DNA of 34,076 nucleotides from Ktedonobacteria bacterium (GCA_027307065.1 DAHUXT010000006.1:1-34076); one strand, 5' to 3'. Positions 18,724-28,778 are shown, counted from the stretch's first letter. Notes: a model not told the origin generated them from the sequence alone. Numbers and translations: made by a program.

Positions 18724-18816
18724 ACCGCTTCAACGGGCGCCGGTCTGGCCCGGCGTATGTAGTGTAACGCGCTGGCAGCCAGGTATGCCGAAAAGCCCCT
18801 GAAAGTCTTGGGTCGA

Positions 18817-19992
18817 CTAGTCCGGGAGGGGGACGTCGAGCGGGCCAACCTCCGCGTCGGGCAGATGCATGCGCACCTTCGCCATCGCATCGGAGAGCGC
18901 GCCACCGGTCTCGTCGTTACGCGTTATCGGCAGCCAGAATTGCGCGCTCAGGTCCACCTTGCCGCCGCTCGCCTTGGAAAACACCACTTCTGGCGCGGGG
19001 GTGCGCAGCGCACCAGGCAGTTCCTCCAGCGTCAGCAGAATACGTTGCCGCGCCGCATTGATGGCGTCCGAGCCATCGTCGGGCAGGGTGACCAATAGCC
19101 CCACCCGCCGCCGCTGATAGAACGAATTGTTGACTACCGCCGAGCTAAACAACAGGCCATTGGGAACCAGCACGCGCTCGCCGTCACTGGTGCGCAGCGC
19201 GGTGACGCGGATGTAGATGTTTTCGACGATGCCGGTGTACGGCGTGATGGTAATCTGGTCGCCGATGACAAACGGACGCTCTAGCAGCAGGTAGACGCCC
19301 GCGACGAGATTCTTGAGGATATCCTGCAAGGCGAAGGTCAACGCCACCGTCAGGCCGCCGATGAGCGTGACAGGCAGCGCGATGCCTAGTCCCCAGATGC
19401 CCAGTAGGACGATGACCCCAATGATGATGGTGGTGGCGAAGATGGCCCGACCTGCCAGCAGCACCAGATTGCGATTGACGCGCCCGCGCTTCAGGCTGGC
19501 GACCAGGCTTTGCTGCAACACCCGCGCTAACACCAGCGTGACGATGATGACGAGCAACGAGATGAACGCGTCGATGATGAACTGGTGCAGCGCATCGAGA
19601 AACGCTTGACGCTCACTCTTCGTCACCGCCTGATCCACGAACCAGATGCCTCCAATCAGGTATAGCGCGAAGATCCAGAGGCATATGTGTACGACTCGGC
19701 CCAGCCAGAGACTCGACGTCGTCTCTTCTGCTAGCTCCTCCTCAGGGGTTGCCACTTCGGCATCTCCAAGACGTGCGGCGCGGCGTTCACGCACGGTTTC
19801 GATCAACCTTGGCACATGGGCAACGGTGTTGGCGATGCGGCCGCCCAGCAGCAAGGCGGCGAGCAGAATGATGAGCGTCAGCGCGGCACGTACGACCAGT
19901 GACTCTTGATCGGGTGTAAACTGCTTTACGCTCAAGATCGAGATTACCGTCGATGAACCGCCTGACAGTGCATCCATACGCGGGCCAACCAT
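18817..19992 (-). CDS. Small-conductance mechanosensitive channel (MscS family)
   Basis: GLTVALTFALQDILKNLVAGVYLLLERPFVIGDQI..GIVENIYIRVTALRTSDGERVLVPNGLLFSSAVVN; ATG at 19992 with GAGGGAG RBS (ORF track starts 20025). Confidence 0.9.
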   Translation of the reverse strand: MVGPRMDALSGGSSTVISILSVKQFTPDQESLVVRAALTLIILLAALLLGGRIANTVAHVPRLIETVRERRAARLGDAEVATPEEELAEETTSSLWLGRVVHICLWIFALYLIGGIWFVDQAVTKSERQAFLDALHQFIIDAFISLLVIIVTLVLARVLQQSLVASLKRGRVNRNLVLLAGRAIFATTIIIGVIVLLGIWGLGIALPVTLIGGLTVALTFALQDILKNLVAGVYLLLERPFVIGDQITITPYTGIVENIYIRVTALRTSDGERVLVPNGLLFSSAVVNNSFYQRRRVGLLVTLPDDGSDAINAARQRILLTLEELPGALRTPAPEVVFSKASGGKVDLSAQFWLPITRNDETGGALSDAMAKVRMHLPDAEVGPLDVPLPD

Positions 19993-20185
19993 GCGCCACT
20001 CCCTCACCCTCAACTGCTTGAACACGCCCAGCGGGAAAGTGTAGCAAATCGCGCTCCAAACGGGGTCCTATGGTCACGTTACACCTCAAGACGAAACAAC
20101 GCGCGTTCCCGTTGCTTTCTGGTGTGTTATGCTAGTCCGGCAAATGGATTGCGCCTGATGGGCGCGAGCATGAGGAGACGACTCG

Positions 20186-21430
20186 ATGTCCCACGAGTCC
20201 ACCGTAGATTCCCGTATTCCTACGCCGTCGGAGGCGTCGCGGCGCCCTTCCGGCTCGCCTCTTGGCAGACGCCTTGGCGCGATTGGCCGGGGGCTAGCGC
20301 GTGTATTGCTGGCGGCGCTGCTGGTTGTTGGCGTTGCGATGACACTCGTACCACAGGGTCGGGGCGCGCTGCGGGCGGCGATGCTCTTGCCCGCGTTGAT
20401 TTCGGCATCACAGCCGCTGCCACTCACTGTCAACGGCGACGACGTGCGTCACACCGCGACGACGGTTCCCTCACAGGGCGGGACTGTCTACCTGGATGTC
20501 TACGAGCCTGCCGCCGCAACGCCCCTGACTCCCGGCGCGCGTGAGGGTGTGGTCATCATCCCCGGCGTGGGCGACGAACGGCGCGAACCACAACTGATCA
20601 ATCTCGTCGAGGCGATGGCTCGTAGCGGCATCGTGGCCATGTTGATGACGACGCCAACGCTCATCAGCTACGCGCTCGCTCCCGTCGATGCGGACGCTGT
20701 CGCGCAAGCGGTGTTGCGGCTGCAACGCTGGCCAGGGGTCGGTGCGAACCGGGTGGGCATCCTGGGATTTAGCGCGGGGGGCGCGCTGGCAAGCCTGGCA
20801 GCCGCGCAGCCGCGAATGCACGGGCATATCGCATTCTTGACGTTTTTCGGCGGCTACTTCCACGCGGAATCACTGCTGATGGATGTCGGCCGACGGGCGC
20901 TGACCGCCGACGGCAAGACGCAGCCGTGGAAGCCCGATAATGTGCCGCTGCTGGTGCTAGCGAACACGATCGCCGCCACAGTGCCCGCGCAAGAAGCCAG
21001 TGTTCTGACCGCAGCATTCTCCAATGGTGTCAGCCCGCTCTCCGCCGACCAGCTTGCCCAGCTTTCGCCCTCAACTCAGGCGGCGTATCATCTGCTGGCG
21101 GGCGATCAACCTGAACAGGCAGCGGCGAACGTGGCCGCGCTCTCACCCGCGATGCATCAACTGCTGGCCGCTCTTTCACCAAGCAGCGTCGTGCAAGACC
21201 TGGCGACGCCCGTCTATCTGTTGCATGACCAGAGCGATCCCTTCGTGCCATTTACCGAGTCGCGCGACTTCGATGCCGCGCTCAACCGGCTTGGCGCGCC
21301 ACATCAATTCGTGGAGTTCAGCATCTTCCAGCACGTCGAGGTCAAGTCAGGACTGGGGATTGGGCCGCTCATCGCCGATGGATTCAGACTGTATCGCGTC
21401 GTCTACGCGCTGCTCGAACCGTCCATCTAG
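20186..21430 (+). CDS. Alpha/beta hydrolase, membrane-anchored
   Basis: N-terminal TM, nucleophile elbow GFSAGG, LLHDQSDPFVPF and late His (FQHVEVKSG). Confidence 0.75.
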   Translation: MSHESTVDSRIPTPSEASRRPSGSPLGRRLGAIGRGLARVLLAALLVVGVAMTLVPQGRGALRAAMLLPALISASQPLPLTVNGDDVRHTATTVPSQGGTVYLDVYEPAAATPLTPGAREGVVIIPGVGDERREPQLINLVEAMARSGIVAMLMTTPTLISYALAPVDADAVAQAVLRLQRWPGVGANRVGILGFSAGGALASLAAAQPRMHGHIAFLTFFGGYFHAESLLMDVGRRALTADGKTQPWKPDNVPLLVLANTIAATVPAQEASVLTAAFSNGVSPLSADQLAQLSPSTQAAYHLLAGDQPEQAAANVAALSPAMHQLLAALSPSSVVQDLATPVYLLHDQSDPFVPFTESRDFDAALNRLGAPHQFVEFSIFQHVEVKSGLGIGPLIADGFRLYRVVYALLEPSI

Positions 21431-21454
21431 CCGATCACGAGGGGATGCATAGCC

Positions 21455-21745
21455 ATGGTGCAGCTTACGCTTTTGTGGATGAACGTGGGTGTAATCCTCG
21501 GCGCGCTGGCGCAGGGGGCGCGAGTAGGCTTCTCGGCGCGAGGCATGTCGGGGGCTAACGGGTGGTTGGCGTCGCTGGCAGTTGGGGTGGCATTCGCATT
21601 GCTGGGGGGCTGGGCTGGTACGCTGCTCTTCGGGCGTCTCTACGGAACTCCCACGGCGCTGTGGGTTGGCATCCTCGGTGTTGTCGTGGCGCCCTGGCTT
21701 TGGGCGCGACTCCGGCGGCGCAACATAGCGACCCCGGCAGAGTAG
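21455..21745 (+). CDS. Small hydrophobic membrane protein
   Basis: 96 aa with two or three hydrophobic segments directly after the hydrolase gene. Confidence 0.55.
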   Translation: MVQLTLLWMNVGVILGALAQGARVGFSARGMSGANGWLASLAVGVAFALLGGWAGTLLFGRLYGTPTALWVGILGVVVAPWLWARLRRRNIATPAE

Positions 21746-21750
21746 TGCGG

Positions 21751-23253
21751 CTATTTTTCGCCGATGTGCTGGAGCTTGACGAAATTGGTGCGCGCTTTGC
21801 CCGCGACAGGCATCCCGCCCATAATGACGACTTCATCGCCTTTTTGCACTAATCCCTCATGCTGAAGCTGCTCGTCTACCCACGAGATCAACTGCTCGGT
21901 CGTGCCTATCAACTCGCTGTGGCGCGGCATCACGCCCCGCCAGAGTGCCAGTTGCCGATATACCTGCTCGAACGGTGTATAGGCGACCACGGGCATCACC
22001 GGACGTTCCTTCGAGATCAGATGCGCCGACGTGCCAGTGCGAGTGAACGCGGCAATCACATGTGCCTTGGCCTCTCGTGCCAGAATATGCGCCGCGCTGG
22101 CGACCGCGTGGGCATGGGTGCGTGGCTTGTCGCCGCGCTCGAAGGGACCATGATTGCACTGCGGCTCCGAGACACACGCGATACGCGCCATCACCTGAAC
22201 CGCCTCGACCGGATACCTGCCAACGGCTGTTTCGGCACTGAGCATGACGGCGTCGGTGCCGTCGAGAATCGCATTGGCGACATCGCTCGCCTCGGCGCGT
22301 GTAGGGCGTGGATGTTCGATCATCGATTCGAGCATCTGTGTCGCGGTGATGACCGGCAGACCCGCCGCGTTTGCCTTGGCAATAACCTCCTTCTGGATCG
22401 TTGGCACGCGCTCCAGTGGCATCTCGACGCCGAGATCACCGCGAGCCACCATCACACCGTCGGCCACCTTCAGAATCGCGTCGAGCGCGTCAATCGCCTC
22501 GGGCTTTTCGAGCTTGGCGATGATGGGAATCGCCCTTTCAGCGGCATAGGCGGATGGATGCAGTTTGCGTGGCGAGGGGGAGCACGGCTCAGGAAGCTCG
22601 CGCAGTGTTTCCGCCACGAGATCCTGCGCCTCGACCACGTCTTCTGGCCTGCGCACGAAGCTGAGGGCGATATAATCGACCCCCTGTTGCACGCCGAACA
22701 CGAGATCGGCGCGGTCTTTCTCGGTGAGCGCGGGAGCACTGATCGCGACGCCCGGCAGATTGATGCCCTGGTGCTCGGCGAGCGGCCCACCGTGGACTAC
22801 GTCGCAGATAACATCCTGCTTCACCACACCTGTGACGCGCAACTCGATGGAGCCATCGGACAGAAGTATGCGGTCGCCACGCTTCACATCATTCGGCAGG
22901 TCGGCATAGGTTGTCGACACCATTTTGGAGGTACCAGTGACGGGTCGCGTCGTCAGAACAAACCGATGGCCATCCGTGAGAAAGACCGGTTTACCGTCCT
23001 CCAATGGTCCAGTGCGAATCTTCGGCCCTTGCAGGTCTTGCAGAATCGCGACCGGACGATCGAGGCGTCGCGCGACGGAACGCACCCGCTCGATAGTCGC
23101 CGCGTGCTTGTCGTGCGTTCCATGCGAGAAATTGATACGGGCCACATCCATCCCGGCGCGCATCAGCGCTTCGATGCGCTCCTCCGTAGAGGTTGCCGGG
23201 CCAAGCGTGCAGACGATCTTGGTGTGGCGGACAGAGAGAGCGGTTCCGCTCAC
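21751..23253 (-). CDS. pyk: Pyruvate kinase
   Basis: TKIVCTLGPATSTEERIEALMRAGMDVARINFSHG, MVARGDLGVEMPLERVPTIQKEVI, GTDAVMLSAETAVGRYP; GTG start overlapping the coaE stop. Confidence 0.95.
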   Translation of the reverse strand: MSGTALSVRHTKIVCTLGPATSTEERIEALMRAGMDVARINFSHGTHDKHAATIERVRSVARRLDRPVAILQDLQGPKIRTGPLEDGKPVFLTDGHRFVLTTRPVTGTSKMVSTTYADLPNDVKRGDRILLSDGSIELRVTGVVKQDVICDVVHGGPLAEHQGINLPGVAISAPALTEKDRADLVFGVQQGVDYIALSFVRRPEDVVEAQDLVAETLRELPEPCSPSPRKLHPSAYAAERAIPIIAKLEKPEAIDALDAILKVADGVMVARGDLGVEMPLERVPTIQKEVIAKANAAGLPVITATQMLESMIEHPRPTRAEASDVANAILDGTDAVMLSAETAVGRYPVEAVQVMARIACVSEPQCNHGPFERGDKPRTHAHAVASAAHILAREAKAHVIAAFTRTGTSAHLISKERPVMPVVAYTPFEQVYRQLALWRGVMPRHSELIGTTEQLISWVDEQLQHEGLVQKGDEVVIMGGMPVAGKARTNFVKLQHIGEK

Positions 23254-23879
23254 GACGATTGTTCTCCTTCATCCTGACGCGGCAGCGACGCGTGGAAGCG
23301 CGCCCATGCCGCCGTGACCTTTTGCTGAAGGTCTTCAACTGTGCCGTCGTTGTCGATGATCTCAGTGGCCTGTGAGAGTTTCGGCTCGAGTGGTGGCTGG
23401 GCCGCCAGTCGCGTGCGCGCCTCTTCCTCGCTCATGCCGCGAAGCTCTACTAGCCGCCGCAACTGGTTCTCTGGAGAACAACGGACGATCCAGATACCGT
23501 GGCAGATTGGCGCGTACCCCGATTCGATCAGCTTGATGGCATCAAGCACGCCTACCTGCCCGTCTGGAATGCCGCGCACCTGGCTGATGACCGCCTCTTG
23601 CACGGCGGGATGCACCAGCGTTTCGAGCCGGCGTAGCTTCTCGGCATCGTTAAAGACCAGCGCGCCCAGCACCTTGCGATCGACGCCGCCATCCGGAGCA
23701 AGAATACTGGTGCCGAACTCCTCTACCAGTCGGGCCACCAGCGGTTGCCCCGGAAGATAGAGGTCGTGAACCACCTGGTCGGCATCGATATAGCGGTACA
23801 CGCCGAGCGCCTGGAGCATCCGGCCTACAGTTGACTTGCCGCTGGCGATATTGCCAGTCAGTCCGAGGTAATACGGCAT
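23250..23879 (-). CDS. coaE: Dephospho-CoA kinase
   Basis: MPYYLGLTGNIASGKSTVGRMLQALG..IDADQVVHDLY; ATG at 23879 with AGGGGAA RBS. Confidence 0.92.
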   Translation of the reverse strand: MPYYLGLTGNIASGKSTVGRMLQALGVYRYIDADQVVHDLYLPGQPLVARLVEEFGTSILAPDGGVDRKVLGALVFNDAEKLRRLETLVHPAVQEAVISQVRGIPDGQVGVLDAIKLIESGYAPICHGIWIVRCSPENQLRRLVELRGMSEEEARTRLAAQPPLEPKLSQATEIIDNDGTVEDLQQKVTAAWARFHASLPRQDEGEQSS

Positions 23880-23970
23880 AGATAATTCCCCTGGCAGACC
23901 TACGATAGAATGTCGCATCACAACAGGATGCGGTTGCAGCATACCAGATGTGCCCTGATTCGGGAATTGT

Positions 23971-23999
23971 GCTGACCTGAGGTACTCAGGGCAGTCAGC
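23971..23999. other. Inverted repeat between divergent coaE and VOC genes
   Basis: GCTGA-CCTGAG-GTA-CTCAGG-(GCAG)-TCAGC. Confidence 0.4.
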
Positions 24000-24141
24000 G
24001 GGGAAATCACCGACATTTCGGATTACCGCCTCTGCGGCGGCTGGCGAGAATGTGAGTCGCATGACGCGCGAACCGTTGATATGCTACCCTTATGGGTCAC
24101 GGCGGTGAGATTTCCGCAAAGCGAAGGAAGGATGTGGACCG

Positions 24142-24516
24142 ATGTTGAAAGACGCGAAAGCATTTTCCGGATTCTCTGTCGATGATCTGTCAAAGGCGAA
24201 GGCGTTCTATGGCGAGACGCTTGGGCTGGATGTCGGCGAAGAAAATGGCATGCTCCAACTTCACATTGCCGGTGGTACAACAATCATCGTCTACCCCAAG
24301 CCAAACCACACGCCCGCCACGTTTACCATCTTGAACTTCCCCGTTGCCGACGTCGAGCAAGCGGTAGATGACCTGACCGCGCGTGGGGTGCAATTTCAAC
24401 ACTACAACCAGGGTGATCTGGTGACCGACGCCAAAGGCATCGCCCACGGCGGCGGCCCCAAGATCGCGTGGTTCACGGACCCAGCGGGCAATATCCTGTC
24501 GGTGCTCGAAGCGTAG
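24142..24516 (+). CDS. VOC superfamily (glyoxalase/bleomycin resistance-like) protein
   Basis: [24 protein letters not shown]...[14 protein letters not shown]. Confidence 0.88.
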   Translation: MLKDAKAFSGFSVDDLSKAKAFYGETLGLDVGEENGMLQLHIAGGTTIIVYPKPNHTPATFTILNFPVADVEQAVDDLTARGVQFQHYNQGDLVTDAKGIAHGGGPKIAWFTDPAGNILSVLEA

Positions 24517-24628
24517 CTGTAACAGGCGAATTATGACAAGATCACTATTGCTCTGACTCGTCGAGGTAGTACATGAACAACGCGGCATCGTCTCGTTCAG
24601 TCCAGCCGTGGAGGGCTGTGAGCGCGGC

Positions 24629-26530
24629 CTAGCTCGCCAGTTCCTGCCACTGCTGGTACAGTTGATCGAGTCGTTCGCGCGCGGCGCCGTAGTCTGTCGC
24701 CAGTATATTGATACGTGCGACATCGGCGGCGCTGCTGGCCTCCGCGAGCGCAGACTCTAGCGCGGCCAGCGCGGACTCTTGCTCGGCGATTTCCAACTCC
24801 ACCTGGTCCACCGTACGCCCTTGTGGCACGGAACGCGCACTACTTTGCTGCGCGACTCGGCGGCCACTCGTCGCCTCTCTGGTAGCCTGAATTGCAGCGG
24901 CATTCTGCGCCTGGGCGCGGCGGGTGCGCCAGGTGGTGTAGTTGCCGACGTGCGACGTGATCGCGCCGTCCTCCAGCATCCAAACTGTTGTCGCAAGGGC
25001 GTCGACGAAGTAGCGATCGTGCGAAACGAAGATCAGCGTGCCGTCATAGGTGGCCATCACCTCTTCGAGCACCTGGCGCGCAGGCAGATCCAGATGGTTT
25101 GTTGGCTCGTCCAGCACCAGGAAATTCGCCCCTTGCAGCGTCAGTTTCGCCAGCGCCAGACGGCTACGCTCGCCACCGCTCAGCGCGCCGATTGGCTTGA
25201 AGACATCATCGCCGCTGAAGAGGAAGCGTCCGAGATAGCCGCGAGCGCCTTCCTCGCTCAGTTGGCTGGCATGGCGAATCTCGTCCAGTAGCGTTGCCCG
25301 TGGGTTGAGATGCTCGTGTGTCTGCGCATAGTAGCCAATCTGCACATTGTGGCCAAGTATCGCGCGTCCCTCCAGTGGCTGAATTTGGCCAATCAACGTG
25401 CGTAGCAGCGTCGTCTTGCCTCCACCGTTGGGACCGATCAGGCCGATGCGCTCGCCGCGTTCCACCTGCGTATCGGCCACCTGTACCCGCACCCCAGCGC
25501 CCCGTGTCCCTGCCTGATACCCAACGACCAGCTTATCGGTCGTCAGCACAATCTGACCCGACTCGATCTGCGCGCCCATGCGGAACTTGAGCGTGCTGGC
25601 GATGGGTGGGCGTTCGAGGCGGTCGAGCTTGTCGAGCATCTTCTGGCGGCCCCGCGCCTCTTTGCTGCGCTGGCCCGCCTTATATCGCCGGACAAATTCC
25701 TCTGTGCGGGCAATGTATTCCTGCTGCGCCTCGTACTCCTTTGCCCAGCGCTCCAGTTTTTCAGCGCGCAGTTGCACATATTTCGTGTAGTTGCCCGGAT
25801 ACACCTCGGCCCGCTGGTGGTCTACCTCGATGGTGCGTTCGGTGACGCGATCGAGAAAGTAGCGGTCGTGCGAGACGACGATGACCGCGCCCTGCCAGGC
25901 GTTGAGATAGCCTTCGAGCCATTCCAGCGCGGCGAGATCGAGGTGATTGGTCGGCTCGTCCAGCAGCAACAACTCAGGTTCCTGGAGCAGAAGCTTGCCA
26001 AGCGCGGCTCGCGTCTGCTGGCCGCCACTCAGGTGCGCTGCGGGCGCGGATTGCTGCTCGCGGGTGAATCCCAGGCCATCCAGCACCTGCTGTACTCGCT
26101 GCTCCAGGGTATAGCCGCCCGCGTGCTCGAAACGTCCCTGCAACTCGGAGTAGCGCTCCAGAATCGCGTTGTAACCGTCGGCATCAGCCAGCACGTCGGT
26201 ATCGCTCATGTGGGCGGCAAGTTTGGTCATCTCGCGCTCCCACGCGTGGATGTGCTCCAACGACGCGAGCATTTCTTCGTAGAGGGTATGGTGCGGCACA
26301 AATTCGGCCACCTGTGGCAGGTAGCCGACCAGTGTGCCCTGCGCGTAGGCAATCTCGCCGCCATCCGGGTCCAGACGTCGCGCGAGCATATTCAGCAGCG
26401 TTGACTTGCCCGCGCCGTTGGGGCCGACAAGGCCAATGCGGTCACGCGCATCAACGCGAAATGAGACGCCTTGCAGAATAAGCTCGGCGCCGTATGACTT
26501 GGTAAGTTCGGTGATGACAGCAATAGACAT
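24629..26530 (-). CDS. ABC-F family ATPase (duplicated ABC domains)
   Basis: Two Walker A (GPNGAGKSTLLNML, GPNGGGKTTLLRTL), two signature motifs (LSGGQQTRAALGKLL, LSGGERSRLALAKL), C-terminal coiled coil; ATG at 26530. Confidence 0.92.
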   Translation of the reverse strand: MSIAVITELTKSYGAELILQGVSFRVDARDRIGLVGPNGAGKSTLLNMLARRLDPDGGEIAYAQGTLVGYLPQVAEFVPHHTLYEEMLASLEHIHAWEREMTKLAAHMSDTDVLADADGYNAILERYSELQGRFEHAGGYTLEQRVQQVLDGLGFTREQQSAPAAHLSGGQQTRAALGKLLLQEPELLLLDEPTNHLDLAALEWLEGYLNAWQGAVIVVSHDRYFLDRVTERTIEVDHQRAEVYPGNYTKYVQLRAEKLERWAKEYEAQQEYIARTEEFVRRYKAGQRSKEARGRQKMLDKLDRLERPPIASTLKFRMGAQIESGQIVLTTDKLVVGYQAGTRGAGVRVQVADTQVERGERIGLIGPNGGGKTTLLRTLIGQIQPLEGRAILGHNVQIGYYAQTHEHLNPRATLLDEIRHASQLSEEGARGYLGRFLFSGDDVFKPIGALSGGERSRLALAKLTLQGANFLVLDEPTNHLDLPARQVLEEVMATYDGTLIFVSHDRYFVDALATTVWMLEDGAITSHVGNYTTWRTRRAQAQNAAAIQATREATSGRRVAQQSSARSVPQGRTVDQVELEIAEQESALAALESALAEASSAADVARINILATDYGAARERLDQLYQQWQELAS

Positions 26531-26723
26531 AGCACTGTTCAGTGTACGACTCGACGCGTGTGGCCGCAAGCATCATTTCTTCTGGGAGAAATCTGCCTGA
26601 TGCCGCGAGATGCTGCACAGGGCTACTCTATTTGGAGTTCCGCGCTCGCCTGCGGTAAAATTGGAGTGGTTCAGACATCTGGTGAAATCGAAATTGAGGC
26701 CAGGGGACGACCAGGAAAGAGGT

Positions 26724-28316
26724 ATGCGCATGCACACCCGCGCGACCAGCGGGCATCCCTTCGTGGGCAGCCGGGCTGGCGGAGAGTCTGCGGTGGCTGA
26801 CGACATGCTGAACGACAACGCTCTCGAGACGCTAGGCGCTATGCGCGACGACATATCAGACCAGACCCTCGACGCCCTGCTCAACGACGAACCAGACCGA
26901 CCACGGGAGGCGTGTGGCGTATTTGGCGTTTTCGCCCCAGGTGAAGACGTCGCCAGACTCACCTTCTTCGCCCTGTTTGCCCTGCAGCACCGTGGGCAAG
27001 AAAGCGCGGGCATCGTGACCGGCGACGGCGAACACCTTCGTCGCCATGTGGAGATGGGCCTCGTCAGCCAGGTCTTCAAAGAACACACGATCCAGAGCCT
27101 CACGGGCCATGTTGCCATTGGCCACACGCGTTACTCCACGACGGGCAGCACACGCATCGAGAATGCTCAGCCTGTCTCTATGACCAGTGACCTCGGCGAA
27201 TTCGCTCTGGCGCACAATGGCAATCTCACCAATACGCTCACCCTTCGCGCGCGTCTGCTGGCCGATGGCGAGAAGATGAACTCCACCAGCGATACCGAGC
27301 TGATCGCGATGTTGCTGGCGCGAGCGCCCGGCAAGACATACGTGGAAAAGCTGCAGTCGGTGATGCCGCAACTGGAGGGCGCATACAGCCTTGTGCTGCT
27401 GACGCCCACCGAGGTGATAGGCATCCGCGATCCCCACGGGGTTCGCCCGCTGACGTTGGGACGGTTGAAGAATCATTGGGTTATCGCATCCGAAACGTGC
27501 GCCATCGAGACCGTCGGCGGCGAGTCGGTGCGCGATGTCGAGCCGGGCGAGGTCGTCGTCATCAGCGATGACGGCCCCGACGGCATGCAATCATATGTGG
27601 GCCAGAAGTCCGAAGGGATGGCGGCTTGCCTCTTCGAATACATCTACTTTGCCCGGCCTGATAGCACCATCAACAACCGTTCGCTCTACCTGGCCCGCCA
27701 GCGCATGGGCGCGCAACTTGCCAAGGAGTTTCCGGTTCCGGCCGACGTGGTGATTCCGGTGCCCGATTCGGCGTCACCTGCTGCCGCGGGATATGCCGCC
27801 GCGCGTCTGCTCCCCTTCGCCGATGGCCTCATCAAGAACCGTTATATCGGCAGAACGTTCATTCAGCCGGATCAGAACCTGCGCCAGCTTGGCGTCAAGT
27901 TGAAGTTCAACGCGATGAGCGCGGTGCTCAAGGGCAAGCGTGTCGTGATGATCGACGACAGCATCGTGCGTGGCACGACGGTGAAGCCGCTGGTCAAGTT
28001 GTTGCGCGATGCGGGCGCGGTCGAGGTGCATCTCGGTGTCACATCGGCGCCGTTCCGCTTTCCCTGCTATCTGGGGCTGGATGTTGCCCGCCGGTCCGAG
28101 TTGATCGCGGCAAAGCTGGAAGACTCAGCGGCTATCGCGCGCGAAGTTGGCGCCGATAGCCTGCATTATCTCAGCCTGGACGGTCTGGTCGCGGCGATCG
28201 ATCTGCCACGCTCGACGTTCTGCATGGGCTGCTTCACCGGCCACTATCCCGTGCCGGTCGATATGGATGAGAGCGATAAGTTCGCGCTGGAGCCCGCGAC
28301 GACCGGAAGCCACTAG
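26724..28316 (+). CDS. purF: Amidophosphoribosyltransferase
   Basis: ACGVFGVF, GHTRYSTTGS, MIDDSIVRGTT, Fe-S type Cys motifs (ACLFEYIYFARPDS, FPCYLGLD, FCMGCFTGHYP); ATG at 26724 after GGAAAGAGG. Confidence 0.94.
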   Translation: MRMHTRATSGHPFVGSRAGGESAVADDMLNDNALETLGAMRDDISDQTLDALLNDEPDRPREACGVFGVFAPGEDVARLTFFALFALQHRGQESAGIVTGDGEHLRRHVEMGLVSQVFKEHTIQSLTGHVAIGHTRYSTTGSTRIENAQPVSMTSDLGEFALAHNGNLTNTLTLRARLLADGEKMNSTSDTELIAMLLARAPGKTYVEKLQSVMPQLEGAYSLVLLTPTEVIGIRDPHGVRPLTLGRLKNHWVIASETCAIETVGGESVRDVEPGEVVVISDDGPDGMQSYVGQKSEGMAACLFEYIYFARPDSTINNRSLYLARQRMGAQLAKEFPVPADVVIPVPDSASPAAAGYAAARLLPFADGLIKNRYIGRTFIQPDQNLRQLGVKLKFNAMSAVLKGKRVVMIDDSIVRGTTVKPLVKLLRDAGAVEVHLGVTSAPFRFPCYLGLDVARRSELIAAKLEDSAAIAREVGADSLHYLSLDGLVAAIDLPRSTFCMGCFTGHYPVPVDMDESDKFALEPATTGSH

Positions 28317-28388
28317 CGATATCGTCACATGCTTTCGATATATGCTGGCGAGCGGACATCATCTATTGTGCGAAAAGAGGGGCTGCAG

Positions 28389-28754
28389 ATGGCAAGCCTG
28401 CGCGATGTGCTGGGGCGAGTGCTGACGGTGCCGGGCGTACAGGCCACGGTGTTGGTTGGCCGTGAAGGTTTGCCCATCGAGCTGGCTGGTCGCGGCGATC
28501 CGCGCTTTCTGGAGGCGTTGGGCGCGTTGGGCGCGAGCGCACTGGGCACGGCGGAGGCGCTGGGGCGGGAGCTCGGCCAGAGCTTTACCATTGGCACGAT
28601 CTGCGAGTTCGACCACGCGCTAGTGACTGTCGAGCCGCTCGGCGACTATGCAGCTGTCGTCACACTGGCGGAGAGCGCGGCCAGTCTCGGGCGGGTGCGG
28701 CACACCGTGCGTGCCAGCGCCGACGAACTCTTGCGACTGCTTGATATGCGCTAA
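28389..28754 (+). CDS. Roadblock/LC7-domain protein
   Basis: LRDVLGRVLTVPGVQATVLVGREGLPIELAGRG...GQSFTIGTICEFDHALVTVEPLGDYAAVVTLAES; ATG at 28389 with AGAGGGG RBS. Confidence 0.75.
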   Translation: MASLRDVLGRVLTVPGVQATVLVGREGLPIELAGRGDPRFLEALGALGASALGTAEALGRELGQSFTIGTICEFDHALVTVEPLGDYAAVVTLAESAASLGRVRHTVRASADELLRLLDMR

Positions 28755-28778
28755 ACAGCGCCCACGGGAGAAGAATGC

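Noticed and set aside
23880-24062. Extended N-terminus of CoaE (start 24062)
   Set aside because: CoaE proteins start immediately before the P-loop (MPYYLGLTGNIASGKST), and a good RBS precedes 23879
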